Positions 36,487 to 44,819 of a DNA stretch of 64,000 bases are shown piece after piece. Location of the stretch: the NCBI GenBank assembly GCA_049609325.1, contig JBMYYK010000004.1, positions 30,503 to 94,502 of the forward strand, in the 5' to 3' direction. The notes under the pieces are model-generated. The model had not been told where the DNA came from. It searched no databases and was given only the letters and a program-made list of their open reading frames with translations. This stretch comes from GCA-2733415 sp049609325 (lineage in GTDB: Bacteria; Bacteroidota; Bacteroidia; Flavobacteriales; Flavobacteriaceae). The position numbers were made by a program, and so were the translations under genes. Numbering within the stretch: position 1 is the stretch's first letter; each line of letters begins with the position of its first letter.

Positions 36487-37086
36487 ATGAAACAAATTTT
36501 ATTGTTACTACTGTGTTGTTCTAGTGTGATGTATGCGCAAAATTCTGAGGCTATACAAGAGATTAAAGCGCATCAAAAAAGTCAGAATACATTCTTTAAA
36601 ACAAAAGGACAATCCCCATTAAAAGAAGAGGATAGGAAACAATTTAAAAGCTTAGAGTTTTTTGAAATTGATTTGAAATACCGAGTTAAAGCTACCCTTA
36701 AACGAACACCAGAATCTACTTTTTTTAACATGAAAACAACCACATCTCGTGTGTCTGAAGAGCGCATTTATGGTGTAGTAACGTTTAAGATTGATGGTAA
36801 GACATATAATTTAAATGTGTACCAAGGTAAACAATTGATGACCACAGAAGACTACGCAGATTATTTGTTTTTACCTTTTTTAGATGATACAAACTCATTT
36901 ACAACTTATGGTGGTGGTAGGTATTTAGATTTAAGAATTCCAAAAGGAAATGAATTGACAATTGATTTTAATAAGGCTTATAATCCCTATTGTCATTATA
37001 ACACAAAATATTCATGTCCGATTGTGCCGCCTGAAAATTATATTGCAGTAAAAATTAATGCCGGTGTAAAGGCATTTAAAAAATAA
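36487..37086 (+). CDS. DUF1684 domain protein, exported
   Basis: A 199-residue protein with a signal peptide (MKQILLLLLCCSSVMYAQ) and a DUF1684 core: FFKTKGQSPL near the N-terminus, RIYGVVTFKIDGKTYNLNVYQG in the middle, FLDDTNSFTTYGGGRYLDL, and the C-terminal YNPYCHY...CPIVPPENYIAVKINAGVK. The family is widespread and of unknown function. Two TATTTTTG boxes (36442 and 36462) lie just upstream in a direct repeat, the likely promoter region. It is 5 bases before the DUF3667 gene. Confidence 0.9.
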   Translation: MKQILLLLLCCSSVMYAQNSEAIQEIKAHQKSQNTFFKTKGQSPLKEEDRKQFKSLEFFEIDLKYRVKATLKRTPESTFFNMKTTTSRVSEERIYGVVTFKIDGKTYNLNVYQGKQLMTTEDYADYLFLPFLDDTNSFTTYGGGRYLDLRIPKGNELTIDFNKAYNPYCHYNTKYSCPIVPPENYIAVKINAGVKAFKK

Positions 37087-37091
37087 CTCTA

Positions 37092-37955
37092 ATGGGAAGA
37101 AAAAGACGTAAACGCGTGGTGTGTTCTAATTGTGGGCAGCATTTAAATCATACTATGAATTATTGTTTCAAATGCGGTCAAGAAAATCACATTAAACGGG
37201 TGTCTGTTAAGATGTTGTTGTCTGACTTTTCAAACACCTACTTCTCGTTCGATTCTAAACTACTGGTGTCATTAAAGCATTTGTTGTTTAAGCCTAGTTT
37301 TTTATCTACAGAATATTTAAATGGTAGGATTGAAACTTATTTGCGCCCTATGCGAATGTATGTGTTTATCAGTTTTGTGTTTTTCCTTTTAAATGGCCTA
37401 TTAACTACTAATGACACTTATGATATTGTAGATTTTACAAAAGATGGTCAATCGGTAGATATCGAGCTTGTACAGGAAGATTTAAAAGCCAATCCAGATC
37501 TTTTTGAAGTAGACGGTAAACTTCTTGAAGGAAAGTTTAGAAAAATATTCTCAGATAATAAAGAAATTAAGCTATTTGTAGGTGTATTGATGTCTAAACT
37601 TCCGATTTTATTCTTTTTATTAATTCCGGTATTTGGCGCTTTGCTGTTTATCTTTTTTTATAAGAAGTCATACTTCTATGTAGATCATCTGGTGTTCGTA
37701 TTGCATTTGCAATCGTTTGCTTTTGTACTGTTAACACTACATGTCATAATTGAATCAATAGTTAACTATGATGCCTTAGGGATTGTGTGTTTAGTATTCT
37801 TGATATATGGCTTTATAGCCGCAAGACGATTTTATAAACTAGGCAAAGTGGCCACATTTTTTAGGTTGACACTAACAGGGCTATTCCATGTGTTTTTCAG
37901 TGTAATAATATTCTTAGCCTTCTTTTTCATAGTGCTTAGGTATTATAATGTGTAA
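37092..37955 (+). CDS. DUF3667 membrane protein with zinc ribbon
   Basis: A 287-residue protein. The N-terminus has a zinc-ribbon, C-x2-C-G-Q...YCFKCGQ (about residues 11-31). The rest contains a membrane helix at about 90-110 and three to four more at about 165-285. Family DUF3667 is common in Bacteroidota and of unknown function. It directly follows the DUF1684 gene with a 5-base gap, so they form an operon. Confidence 0.9.
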   Translation: MGRKRRKRVVCSNCGQHLNHTMNYCFKCGQENHIKRVSVKMLLSDFSNTYFSFDSKLLVSLKHLLFKPSFLSTEYLNGRIETYLRPMRMYVFISFVFFLLNGLLTTNDTYDIVDFTKDGQSVDIELVQEDLKANPDLFEVDGKLLEGKFRKIFSDNKEIKLFVGVLMSKLPILFFLLIPVFGALLFIFFYKKSYFYVDHLVFVLHLQSFAFVLLTLHVIIESIVNYDALGIVCLVFLIYGFIAARRFYKLGKVATFFRLTLTGLFHVFFSVIIFLAFFFIVLRYYNV

Positions 37956-38014
37956 TGTAAGTATAACTAATTACAAGAGTAGTTGGTGTGTGAAAGTTCA
38001 TGTAAGAACAGAAA

Positions 38015-38374
38015 TTATTTAGCTAAGTACATGCCTAAAAAAACGGCAGAAACACCTAAAATAAAACTTCCGATAGTGTAAAGTCCGAAATTCATAAAAT
38101 CACCTGATTTTAAAAACAAATGATTTTCGTAGGAAAACGTAGAAAATGTGGTAAAACCACCGCAAAACCCGGTAGCTAATAATAATGTGTGATTTTGACT
38201 GAGTATATTCTCTTTTGCAGAAACCCCTAAAATTAGTCCAATTAACAATGAACCAATTATATTAACTGCTAATGTACCATACGGTATAGTTGTAGTGTTT
38301 AAATAGCTACTAATTAAGTATCTTAAAACACTACCTACGCCTCCTCCTAAAAACACTATTAATACCGTTTTCAT
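38015..38374 (-). CDS. crcB: Fluoride efflux channel CrcB/Fluc
   Basis: A 119-residue inner-membrane fluoride channel that works as a dimer. It has four membrane helices, GGGVGSVLRYL near the start and the signature GFCGGFTTFSTFS. Only one crcB is present here. The 92-base space upstream holds a terminator of the next gene and no recognisable fluoride riboswitch. Confidence 0.93.
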   Translation of the reverse strand: MKTVLIVFLGGGVGSVLRYLISSYLNTTTIPYGTLAVNIIGSLLIGLILGVSAKENILSQNHTLLLATGFCGGFTTFSTFSYENHLFLKSGDFMNFGLYTIGSFILGVSAVFLGMYLAK

Positions 38375-38405
38375 GGCAATACTGAATTTTATGATTGCAA
38401 GATAA

Positions 38406-38444
38406 AAAAATCCTCATAGGTAATTAGCCATATGAGGATTTAGT
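38406..38444 (-). terminator. Terminator after the SRPBCC-GyrI-like gene
   Basis: Stem AAATCCTCATA/TATGAGGATTT with 12-base loop. The minus strand ends in T7. Confidence 0.8.
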
Positions 38445-38466
38445 TTTTTTTGAAAGAACTATCGTA

Positions 38467-39507
38467 TTATTTTACAGGATAGTGAATTTCAGTTTCAATT
38501 TCTTCTGGTTTAACAGATCCTGGGTCGTTAAGGTAAAGTTCCCAAATAGCTCCATTTTGTTCTAAACCGTTAGACTTTAAATAAGTGTCAATAGCCATAT
38601 GTGCTTCTTGGTCACCAGAACCATATGGTCCGTATTTAGTAATCATCACATTTCTACCTTCAGGAAGCATAACTTTTTCCATCCCTTCTGCTAGAGGAAT
38701 GTCTTTTTTGATTACTAAACCAATATAAAATTCTGCTTCGCCAGTTTCTTCATCCCACTTTGTGAAAACTGCACCTGGAATATAATCAGCCTGCTCTAAA
38801 TTTTGTGCAACGGCATGCATACCAGCTTTAGGTAACGATTCCATAAACAGTTTTGTCATTTCTTCATGGTCTATTTTAGAGCTGTGCTTGTAACCAATAA
38901 ATTGTTGAGCATCTTGTTTAATATCCATTATGCCACCAAGACTGTAGTCTACCTTTGGTGCAGGAGGGTTATTTTTCATATGTTCTAATATTACATTGTC
39001 TAAGTTGCTTAATCCTTTCTCTAACATTGGGCCTAACATGCTGTCCATACCACCACTCATCACAGCACCTAATTTAAAAGCAAAAGGTGTTTTGTCGGCT
39101 TTCATACCCCAAGTTACATTGGTACCTTCTTCAGTTTCTTCAAAAGTCCAGTATACATCACTAGGTTCATAATCTGAAAATTGAATTTTCTGATCGATAG
39201 ATTTGCCTTCTTCTAAGGCAACAGTGGTCATATTTCCTGGTCCTTCGTTACTTGTCCAACTATAAGCGCCTCCTACACCAACAGTGTTTTCAGCATAAGT
39301 TTCTTTAATAGTTGGGTCTTCTTCTAGCCATGGTCCCCAATCTTTCCAGTTTTTATAGTCATTAATGTTGTTAAAAATGACGCTAGCAGGCGCTTTAATT
39401 AATTTTGAACGTTTTACATCATAACTGTCAGGTTGTAGCATGGTGTAAATACCACCTGCTCCAATAATTACAATGAAGAGTAGTACAAGATACTTTATAA
39501 TTTTCAT
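38467..39507 (-). CDS. Membrane-anchored SRPBCC plus GyrI-like protein
   Basis: A 346-residue protein with an N-terminal membrane helix (residues about 4-24). An SRPBCC (polyketide cyclase-like, START-type) domain follows at about 30-170, with IFNNINDYKNWKDWGPWLEEDP. The C-terminal about 190-346 is a GyrI-like ligand-binding domain (FIGYKHSSKID, IPGAVFTKWDEETGEAEFYIGLVI, YGPYGSGDQEAHMAIDTYLKSNG). This pairing of two ligand-binding folds is common in Bacteroidota; ligand unknown. Confidence 0.82.
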   Translation of the reverse strand: MKIIKYLVLLFIVIIGAGGIYTMLQPDSYDVKRSKLIKAPASVIFNNINDYKNWKDWGPWLEEDPTIKETYAENTVGVGGAYSWTSNEGPGNMTTVALEEGKSIDQKIQFSDYEPSDVYWTFEETEEGTNVTWGMKADKTPFAFKLGAVMSGGMDSMLGPMLEKGLSNLDNVILEHMKNNPPAPKVDYSLGGIMDIKQDAQQFIGYKHSSKIDHEEMTKLFMESLPKAGMHAVAQNLEQADYIPGAVFTKWDEETGEAEFYIGLVIKKDIPLAEGMEKVMLPEGRNVMITKYGPYGSGDQEAHMAIDTYLKSNGLEQNGAIWELYLNDPGSVKPEEIETEIHYPVK

Positions 39508-39739
39508 GTGAATAAGTTTTAAATAGCAAAGAAGCTATTATGGTTGTTTGAGTTAAATATAGTAAAAATAATTGTGCTGAGAAATAATGTAAAAAGAATA
39601 CTTGTATTAGTGTAATTATAAATTTGGTAATTACTATGCACGCGTAACGATAAATGCAGTTATATAAAGGATATATGTTTAGATGTGTTACATTTATCGC
39701 AAAATTTTAGTATTTTATATATAGAGGTAAAACGGTACA
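39508..39739. other. Divergent intergenic region
   Basis: This 232-base space lies between the divergent SRPBCC-GyrI and plsC genes. It contains one -7-like box TAAATTTG (39619-39626) without a -33 at the right distance and a small inverted repeat AATAGC/GCTATT near 39523-39539. I see no gene in it. Confidence 0.5.
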
Positions 39740-40468
39740 ATGAAGTTATTAAGTTATATACTTTCACCAATTTTTGCAGTTTCATTTTTTTTAATATTAA
39801 TAGTGTTTCATCCGTTACAGTGGTTGAGCTATAATATATTTGGTTATTCTACTTTTCAAAAGGTAGTTGATGTGATGAATTTTTGCTTGGTGAAAAACTT
39901 ATTGCTTTTAGGTATTAGAGTAAAGGTTCACCAAACGTATGATTTACCAAAAGGAGAGAGTTTGATTTTTGTGTCTAACCATCAGAGTTTATTTGATATT
40001 TCTCCAATTTCATGGCATTTCAGAAAATATAGCCCAAAGTTTGTCTCTAAAAAAGAACTAGGTCAAGGCATACCAAGTGTGTCTTACAATTTAAGAAAAG
40101 GTGGCGCAGTTTTAATAGATAGAAAAAATGGGAAGCAAGCCATTATAGAAATGGCCAAATTTGCAAAACGATTAAATGCCAAAAAATGGTCTGGGGTTAT
40201 ATTTCCAGAAGGCACAAGAAGTAAAACGGGGCAACCAAAATCGTTTGCAGAAAGCGGATTAAAAGTACTTACCAAATATAATCCAGAAGGGTACATTGTT
40301 CCGTTAACAATTAACAATTCATGGAAGGTGTTTAAGTACGGGACATTTCCATTTGGTATAGGAAGTCCTATTATCATTACCACTCATGCGCCAATAGCAA
40401 TTAAGTCATTGCCTTTTAAAGAATTAATGGAAGAAACAGAGCAACAGATTATTAAAGATATTATATAA
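39740..40468 (+). CDS. plsC: 1-acyl-sn-glycerol-3-phosphate acyltransferase
   Basis: Acylates lysophosphatidic acid to phosphatidic acid in membrane lipid synthesis. The 242-residue protein has an N-terminal hydrophobic segment (about 8-28). Motif I NHQSLFD contains the catalytic H-x4-D, motif III is FPEGTRS and motif IV is around IVPLTINNS. It precedes an acyl-ACP desaturase by 3 bases, so the two form a fatty-acid/phospholipid operon. Confidence 0.93.
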   Translation: MKLLSYILSPIFAVSFFLILIVFHPLQWLSYNIFGYSTFQKVVDVMNFCLVKNLLLLGIRVKVHQTYDLPKGESLIFVSNHQSLFDISPISWHFRKYSPKFVSKKELGQGIPSVSYNLRKGGAVLIDRKNGKQAIIEMAKFAKRLNAKKWSGVIFPEGTRSKTGQPKSFAESGLKVLTKYNPEGYIVPLTINNSWKVFKYGTFPFGIGSPIIITTHAPIAIKSLPFKELMEETEQQIIKDII

Positions 40469-40471
40469 GTT

Positions 40472-41452
40472 ATGTCGATTAAAAATATAAGAAAAGAGGT
40501 GATGCAAACGCTCGAGAAAAATATCGATGTGTTTGTAGATAAATTTCTCATACCAATTGAAAATATATGGCAACCAACAGATTTTTTGCCAAATTCTCAA
40601 AAAGAGTCATTTATAGATGAGGTTAAAGAAATTCAAGAAATTTCTAAAGAACTAGATGATGATTTTTGGGTAGTAATGGTTGGAGATACCATTACCGAAG
40701 AGGCTTTGCCAACCTATGAATCTTGGTTGTTAGATTTAGACGGAGTACATCAAGACCCTGATAATGGATGGGCAAAATGGGTGCGCGCATGGACAGCAGA
40801 AGAAAATAGACATGGTGATGTGCTGAACAAATACTTATACTTGTCAGGCCGTGTGAATATGCGTGAGGTAGAAATGTCAACACAGTATTTAATAGCTGAT
40901 GGATTTGATATTGGAACGTCTACAGACCCGTATAAAAATTTTGTTTACACAAGTTTTCAAGAATTAGCAACGTACATTTCTCATAATAATGTGGCTAAAA
41001 TTGCTCGAAAAAAAGGGCATAAAGCTTTAGCAAAAATGTCAAAAATTATAGCAGGAGATGAAATGCGTCATCATATTGCCTATACAGATTTTGTAAAAGA
41101 AATATTTAAAATAGATCCTAGTGAAATGATGTTGGCGTATTATTATATGATGAAAAAGCAAATCATTATGCCAGCAATGTATTTAAGAGAATCTTACGCA
41201 GAGAAAGCCTCATTGTTTAATCAGTTTTCCATAGTAGCACAACGCACAGGGGTGTATACAGGTTTTGATTATGTTGATATTATGAGAAAACTCAATACCA
41301 TCTGGGAAATTGATAAGATGGCTGGTTTAACCGAAGAGGCAGAAAAAGCAAGAGATTATCTGATGCGTTTACCAGATAGGATGTATCGTTTAGCAGAACG
41401 CGCAGTAATACCAGATACTGATTATAAGTTTAAATGGATGAATCCAATGTAA
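40472..41452 (+). CDS. Acyl-ACP desaturase
   Basis: Soluble ferritin-like di-iron desaturase that introduces a double bond into acyl-ACP. The 326-residue protein has the two metal-binding motifs EENRHGDVL and GDEMRHH, which place the E and H ligands of the di-iron centre. It resembles DesA/FAB2 relatives. It follows plsC with a 3-base gap, fitting a joint role in adjusting unsaturation of membrane lipids. It ends 28 bases before a terminator. Confidence 0.93.
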   Translation: MSIKNIRKEVMQTLEKNIDVFVDKFLIPIENIWQPTDFLPNSQKESFIDEVKEIQEISKELDDDFWVVMVGDTITEEALPTYESWLLDLDGVHQDPDNGWAKWVRAWTAEENRHGDVLNKYLYLSGRVNMREVEMSTQYLIADGFDIGTSTDPYKNFVYTSFQELATYISHNNVAKIARKKGHKALAKMSKIIAGDEMRHHIAYTDFVKEIFKIDPSEMMLAYYYMMKKQIIMPAMYLRESYAEKASLFNQFSIVAQRTGVYTGFDYVDIMRKLNTIWEIDKMAGLTEEAEKARDYLMRLPDRMYRLAERAVIPDTDYKFKWMNPM

Positions 41453-41480
41453 ACTACCAACCAACCAAAAACCAACCTAG

Positions 41481-41515
41481 AACCCTTTTGTATTAAATTA
41501 TGAAAGGGTTTTTTA
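41481..41515 (+). terminator. Terminator after the desaturase gene
   Basis: Stem AACCCTTT/AAAGGGTT followed by TTTTTT. Confidence 0.75.
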
Positions 41516-41701
41516 CTTATAAATAAATGCTTTTAAGGCATAAATTAAACTAAAAAAAACAATCAATCCCACCAATACCCAATAACTGTTTTTATAGTAT
41601 TTCTGGTGTAGCTTTAAATCTTTTCTGTAAGACCATATCATTACGCCAACAAAAGTTAAAAAGAATAAAAGCGCAAAAATTAACTGACCGGTACTAAACA
41701 T
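41513..41701 (-). CDS. Small two-helix membrane protein
   Basis: A 62-residue protein with two membrane helices (about 5-23 and 42-60) separated by a basic loop YRKDLKLHQKYYKNS. It is convergent with the desaturase gene, ending next to its terminator. Flavobacterial homologues seem likely from the clean two-helix design, but no function is known. Confidence 0.6.
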   Translation of the reverse strand: MFSTGQLIFALLFFLTFVGVMIWSYRKDLKLHQKYYKNSYWVLVGLIVFFSLIYALKAFIYK

Positions 41702-41753
41702 AATTTATTATTTTTATGCGAAATTAATTAAAGTAAATCATATAAAAACTCCT

Positions 41754-42143
41754 ATGATGAAAAAATATACAGATGCCGTTGCAGAATTTCATACTGCATT
41801 TAAAATTGGATATAGAGAAACTCCTAAAGCCGATTTGGGAGAAGCCAAAAACCAATTGCGTTTTAATTTAATGAAAGAAGAAAATGAAGAGTATCTAGAA
41901 GCTGCACAAAACAACGATTTGGTTGAAGTAGCTGATGCATTAGGTGATATGTTATACATACTTTGTGGGACGATGATAGAACATGGATTACAAGATAAAA
42001 TATCAGATGTTTTTGATGAAATTCAGCGTAGCAATATGAGTAAATTAGGTGAAGACGGACAGCCTATATACAGAGAGGATGGAAAAGTCTTAAAAGGTCC
42101 TAATTACTTTAAACCTAATTTCACTAAGATTTTAGATAATTAA
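41754..42143 (+). CDS. MazG/PRA-PH-like nucleotide pyrophosphohydrolase
   Basis: A 129-residue all-alpha NTP pyrophosphatase-like protein. The metal-binding pattern appears as KEENEEYLEA and EVADALGDMLYILCG (the ExxE...ExxD arrangement), followed by NMSKLGEDGQPIYREDGKVLKGPNYFKP, a C-terminal extension usual in this subgroup. It likely hydrolyses a nucleoside triphosphate or a dinucleotide; the substrate is unknown. Start is ATG-ATG at 41754 or 41757. Confidence 0.83.
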   Translation: MMKKYTDAVAEFHTAFKIGYRETPKADLGEAKNQLRFNLMKEENEEYLEAAQNNDLVEVADALGDMLYILCGTMIEHGLQDKISDVFDEIQRSNMSKLGEDGQPIYREDGKVLKGPNYFKPNFTKILDN

Positions 42144-42150
42144 ACACAAT

Positions 42151-42181
42151 AAAAAAAGCGACTTTAAAGTCGCTTTTTTTA
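42151..42181. terminator. Bidirectional terminator
   Basis: A7-GCGACTTTAAAGTCGC-T7 is a perfect palindrome between two convergent genes and ends both. Confidence 0.9.
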
Positions 42182-42199
42182 TTTAATATTTAATGAGGT

Positions 42200-43255
42200 T
42201 CATATTTTTTGAGTCCACCCAAAAATATCTTCAGCTTCATTGTACTGTATGTCTAAAAGTTTTCCTTTTAGCATTGTAGAATAAGCTGAGTCTAATTTTG
42301 GTAAATCATAATGGTCATCTTTGTAGCCAACACCTGTAATCGGGACAACTACTGCAGCAGTTCCTGTACCAAATACTTCTTTTAACTCTCCTTGTTTAGC
42401 AGCGTCAATCACTTCCGTTACGCTCACTTTTCTTACCTCAACAGTAATACCTTCTTTCTCTGCTAAAGCGATGATACTTTTTCGAGTTACCCCGTTTAAG
42501 ATGCGTTCGTCAGTCGGAGCTGTAATTAGTTTATCACCAATTCTAAAAAAGACGTTCATCGTACCAGCTTCTTCAAGGTACTCATGAGTAGAGTTGGTCC
42601 AAATGATTTGCTGATAGCCTTCCTCATTAGCTTTTTGAGTTGGGTAAAATTGCGCGGCATAGTTACCAGCGGCTTTAGTAGCTCCAACACCACCATTTGC
42701 AGCTCTAGAGTAATGATCAGAAATTTTTACTTTTACATCACCACCTTTATAATACGCTTGTACAGGCGTACAAATAATCATGAATTTATATTCCAATGCT
42801 GGTGCAGCAGAAACACCTGCTTGCGTAGCAAAAATGAACGGTCTGATGTATAATGAGTTTCCTCTACCAGGTACTACCCAAGTTCTATCCATGTTTAGTA
42901 AGGTTTTTAACCCCTCCATGAACACGTCTTTTGGTACTTCTGGCATAGCCAGTCTGTTAGCTGAAAAGCAAATACGTTTCCAGTTTTCTTCTGGTCTAAA
43001 AATCCAAACATCACCATTACCATCTTTGTAGGCTTTCATACCTTCAAAAGCTGCTTGACCATAATGAAACACTCTAGCCGAAGGGTCTAGTTGTAAAGGT
43101 TGGTAAGGCGTAATTTCTGGTTGTTGCCATTTTCCGTCTTTGAAATCGCAAGAAAACATATGATCAGAATACACGGTTCCAAAAGCTACATTATCTAAAT
43201 CTATAGTCTCAAATTTTGATTGTTCAATCTGAGTAATTTTAATATCAGTCGTCAT
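42200..43255 (-). CDS. ilvE: Branched-chain amino acid aminotransferase
   Basis: PLP enzyme that exchanges the amino group between glutamate and branched-chain oxoacids. The 351 residues match the BCAT (fold IV) form; the PLP lysine is in GVGATKAAGNYA, and EEAGTMNVFF and RILNGVTRKSII are conserved. It is transcribed opposite to mnmD. It belongs with the branched-chain E1 and IcmF genes in the same metabolic theme although it is 25 kb away. Confidence 0.96.
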   Translation of the reverse strand: MTTDIKITQIEQSKFETIDLDNVAFGTVYSDHMFSCDFKDGKWQQPEITPYQPLQLDPSARVFHYGQAAFEGMKAYKDGNGDVWIFRPEENWKRICFSANRLAMPEVPKDVFMEGLKTLLNMDRTWVVPGRGNSLYIRPFIFATQAGVSAAPALEYKFMIICTPVQAYYKGGDVKVKISDHYSRAANGGVGATKAAGNYAAQFYPTQKANEEGYQQIIWTNSTHEYLEEAGTMNVFFRIGDKLITAPTDERILNGVTRKSIIALAEKEGITVEVRKVSVTEVIDAAKQGELKEVFGTGTAAVVVPITGVGYKDDHYDLPKLDSAYSTMLKGKLLDIQYNEAEDIFGWTQKI

Positions 43256-43382
43256 CGTTGTGTAGGTTATTTTATAGTTTTGCGAATTTAATGAATTTAA
43301 TGGTCTTAACCGACTAATTATTTGTTAATTTGCATATAGTTAACACCCCTTTATTTATAAGGGATAATAAACGTTTTTTGGT

Positions 43383-44048
43383 TTGAAAAGAGAAATAATT
43401 ATCACATCAGATGGCTCAACATCAATTAATTTACCCGAACTGAATGAACAATACCATTCTAAAAAAGGTGCAATTAATGAAGCGTATCATGTGTTTATTA
43501 GAATGGGACTTGATTTATTTTCAGATCAAACTTCAGTGTTAGAAATTGGTTTTGGTACAGGTTTAAACGCGTTCATTACTTACTTAGAAAGTGAACGCCG
43601 TCAGATGAAAGTTGATTATACGGGTGTTGAAGCTTACCCAGTTACGCCTGAAGAGGTGAAGCAATTGAATTATGTAGAACAGTTAAAAGCCGAAAATTTT
43701 AGTGAGAAGTTTCAAAACATGCATGACGTGTCATGGGAAACTGCGCATGAAATATCTAACACATATACCTTAACTAAACGACAACAGTTTTTTGAAGACA
43801 TAACAGATGAGAATAGTTTTGATCTGATATACTATGATGCATTTGGCTCAAGAGTTCAGCCAGATTTATGGGAAGAAGGTATTTTTAAAATCATGTATAG
43901 AGCTTTAAAAACTAACGGAGTTTTAGTAACCTACGCTGCAAAAGGAAGTGCAAGACGCGCTATGGAAAAAGTAGGTTTTTCAGTAGAACGTTTAGATGGC
44001 CCTCCAGGAAAACGAGAAATGCTAAGAGCTACAAAAAAGGCACTATAG
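43383..44048 (+). CDS. mnmD: tRNA 5-methylaminomethyl-2-thiouridine methyltransferase MnmD
   Basis: SAM-dependent methylation in the last step of wobble uridine modification. The 221-residue stand-alone protein corresponds to the N-terminal half of MnmC. It has the SAM motif VLEIGFGTGLNAFIT and DLIYYDAFGSRVQPDLWEE. The start is TTG at 43383 (KREIIITSDGS follows), without an obvious ATG nearby. A -7-like TAGTTTTG box at 43275-43282 lacks a well-placed -33. Confidence 0.93.
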   Translation: MKREIIITSDGSTSINLPELNEQYHSKKGAINEAYHVFIRMGLDLFSDQTSVLEIGFGTGLNAFITYLESERRQMKVDYTGVEAYPVTPEEVKQLNYVEQLKAENFSEKFQNMHDVSWETAHEISNTYTLTKRQQFFEDITDENSFDLIYYDAFGSRVQPDLWEEGIFKIMYRALKTNGVLVTYAAKGSARRAMEKVGFSVERLDGPPGKREMLRATKKAL

Positions 44049-44171
44049 TATTTTGACCAATTAACTCACGTATCTATTCTTTTTACGGATAAAAACCAAG
44101 CAACATATTTTGTTGTGAATAGTACTGTCGTATAGCTAGTAGATATACAGATGTAATTTTTTAATGACAAA

Positions 44172-44204
44172 TTGACAATTATTTAGAAAATGGCAATACT
44201 TTTG
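44172..44204 (+). promoter_or_regulatory. Promoter of the grpE-dnaJ operon
   Basis: TTG(ACA) at 44172, a 22-base spacer and TACTTTTG at 44197-44204 match the Bacteroidota consensus. The same bases also read TGGCAA-N5-TTGCA (44191-44206), one base short of a sigma-54 site; see findings. Confidence 0.6.
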
Positions 44205-44245
44205 CAAACTCTAATTTGAATATGTAAACGCAACAATTGTTACTA

Positions 44246-44788
44246 ATGAGTACAGAAGAGATACAAAACGAAGAGGTAAAAGATCAATTAGACGGTCAAA
44301 ATCAAAACACTCAAGATACAGATAATCAAGAAAACGTATCTGCAGAAGAGCAATTGCAGCAAGAATTGGCTGCTGAAAAAGATAAATTTTTACGCCTATT
44401 TGCAGAGTTTGAAAATTATAAACGTCGTACATCTAAAGAACGCATAGAGTTATTTAAAACAGCAAGTTCTGATGTTATGCAAGCCATGTTACCTGTTTTA
44501 GACGATTTAGATAGAGCATGGATAGAAATAGAGAAGAGTAATGACGAGAACCTAATTAAAGGAATTGAGTTAATTAGTACAAAGTTTAGAGCCACCTTAA
44601 AAGATAAAGGTTTAGAACTTGTTGAAGTGAGTCAAGGCGATGGTTTTGACGCCGATTTCCACGAAGCTATAACGCAAATTCCTGCACCATCAGAAGATTT
44701 GAAAGGGAAAATTATTGATGTGATAGAAAAAGGCTACAAGTTAGGCGATAAAATTATACGATTCCCAAAAGTTGTCATAGGGCAATAA
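44246..44788 (+). CDS. grpE: Nucleotide exchange factor GrpE
   Basis: Co-chaperone that releases ADP from DnaK. The 180 residues have an acidic glutamine-rich N-terminus (about 1-45), a long coiled coil (about 45-100, LAAEKDKFLRLFAEFENYKRRT), and the C-terminal beta domain ending GYKLGDKIIRFPKVVIGQ. The start is ATG at 44246; a TTG nine bases earlier is in frame but unnecessary. It is followed by dnaJ after 31 bases; dnaK is not adjacent. Confidence 0.96.
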   Translation: MSTEEIQNEEVKDQLDGQNQNTQDTDNQENVSAEEQLQQELAAEKDKFLRLFAEFENYKRRTSKERIELFKTASSDVMQAMLPVLDDLDRAWIEIEKSNDENLIKGIELISTKFRATLKDKGLELVEVSQGDGFDADFHEAITQIPAPSEDLKGKIIDVIEKGYKLGDKIIRFPKVVIGQ

Positions 44789-44819
44789 TTAATACATTCA
44801 TTTTTTTGAAGTAAATACA

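Noticed and set aside
38375..38466. Fluoride riboswitch upstream of crcB
   Set aside because: The 92-base space is mostly taken by the terminator of the next gene and shows no conserved riboswitch core.
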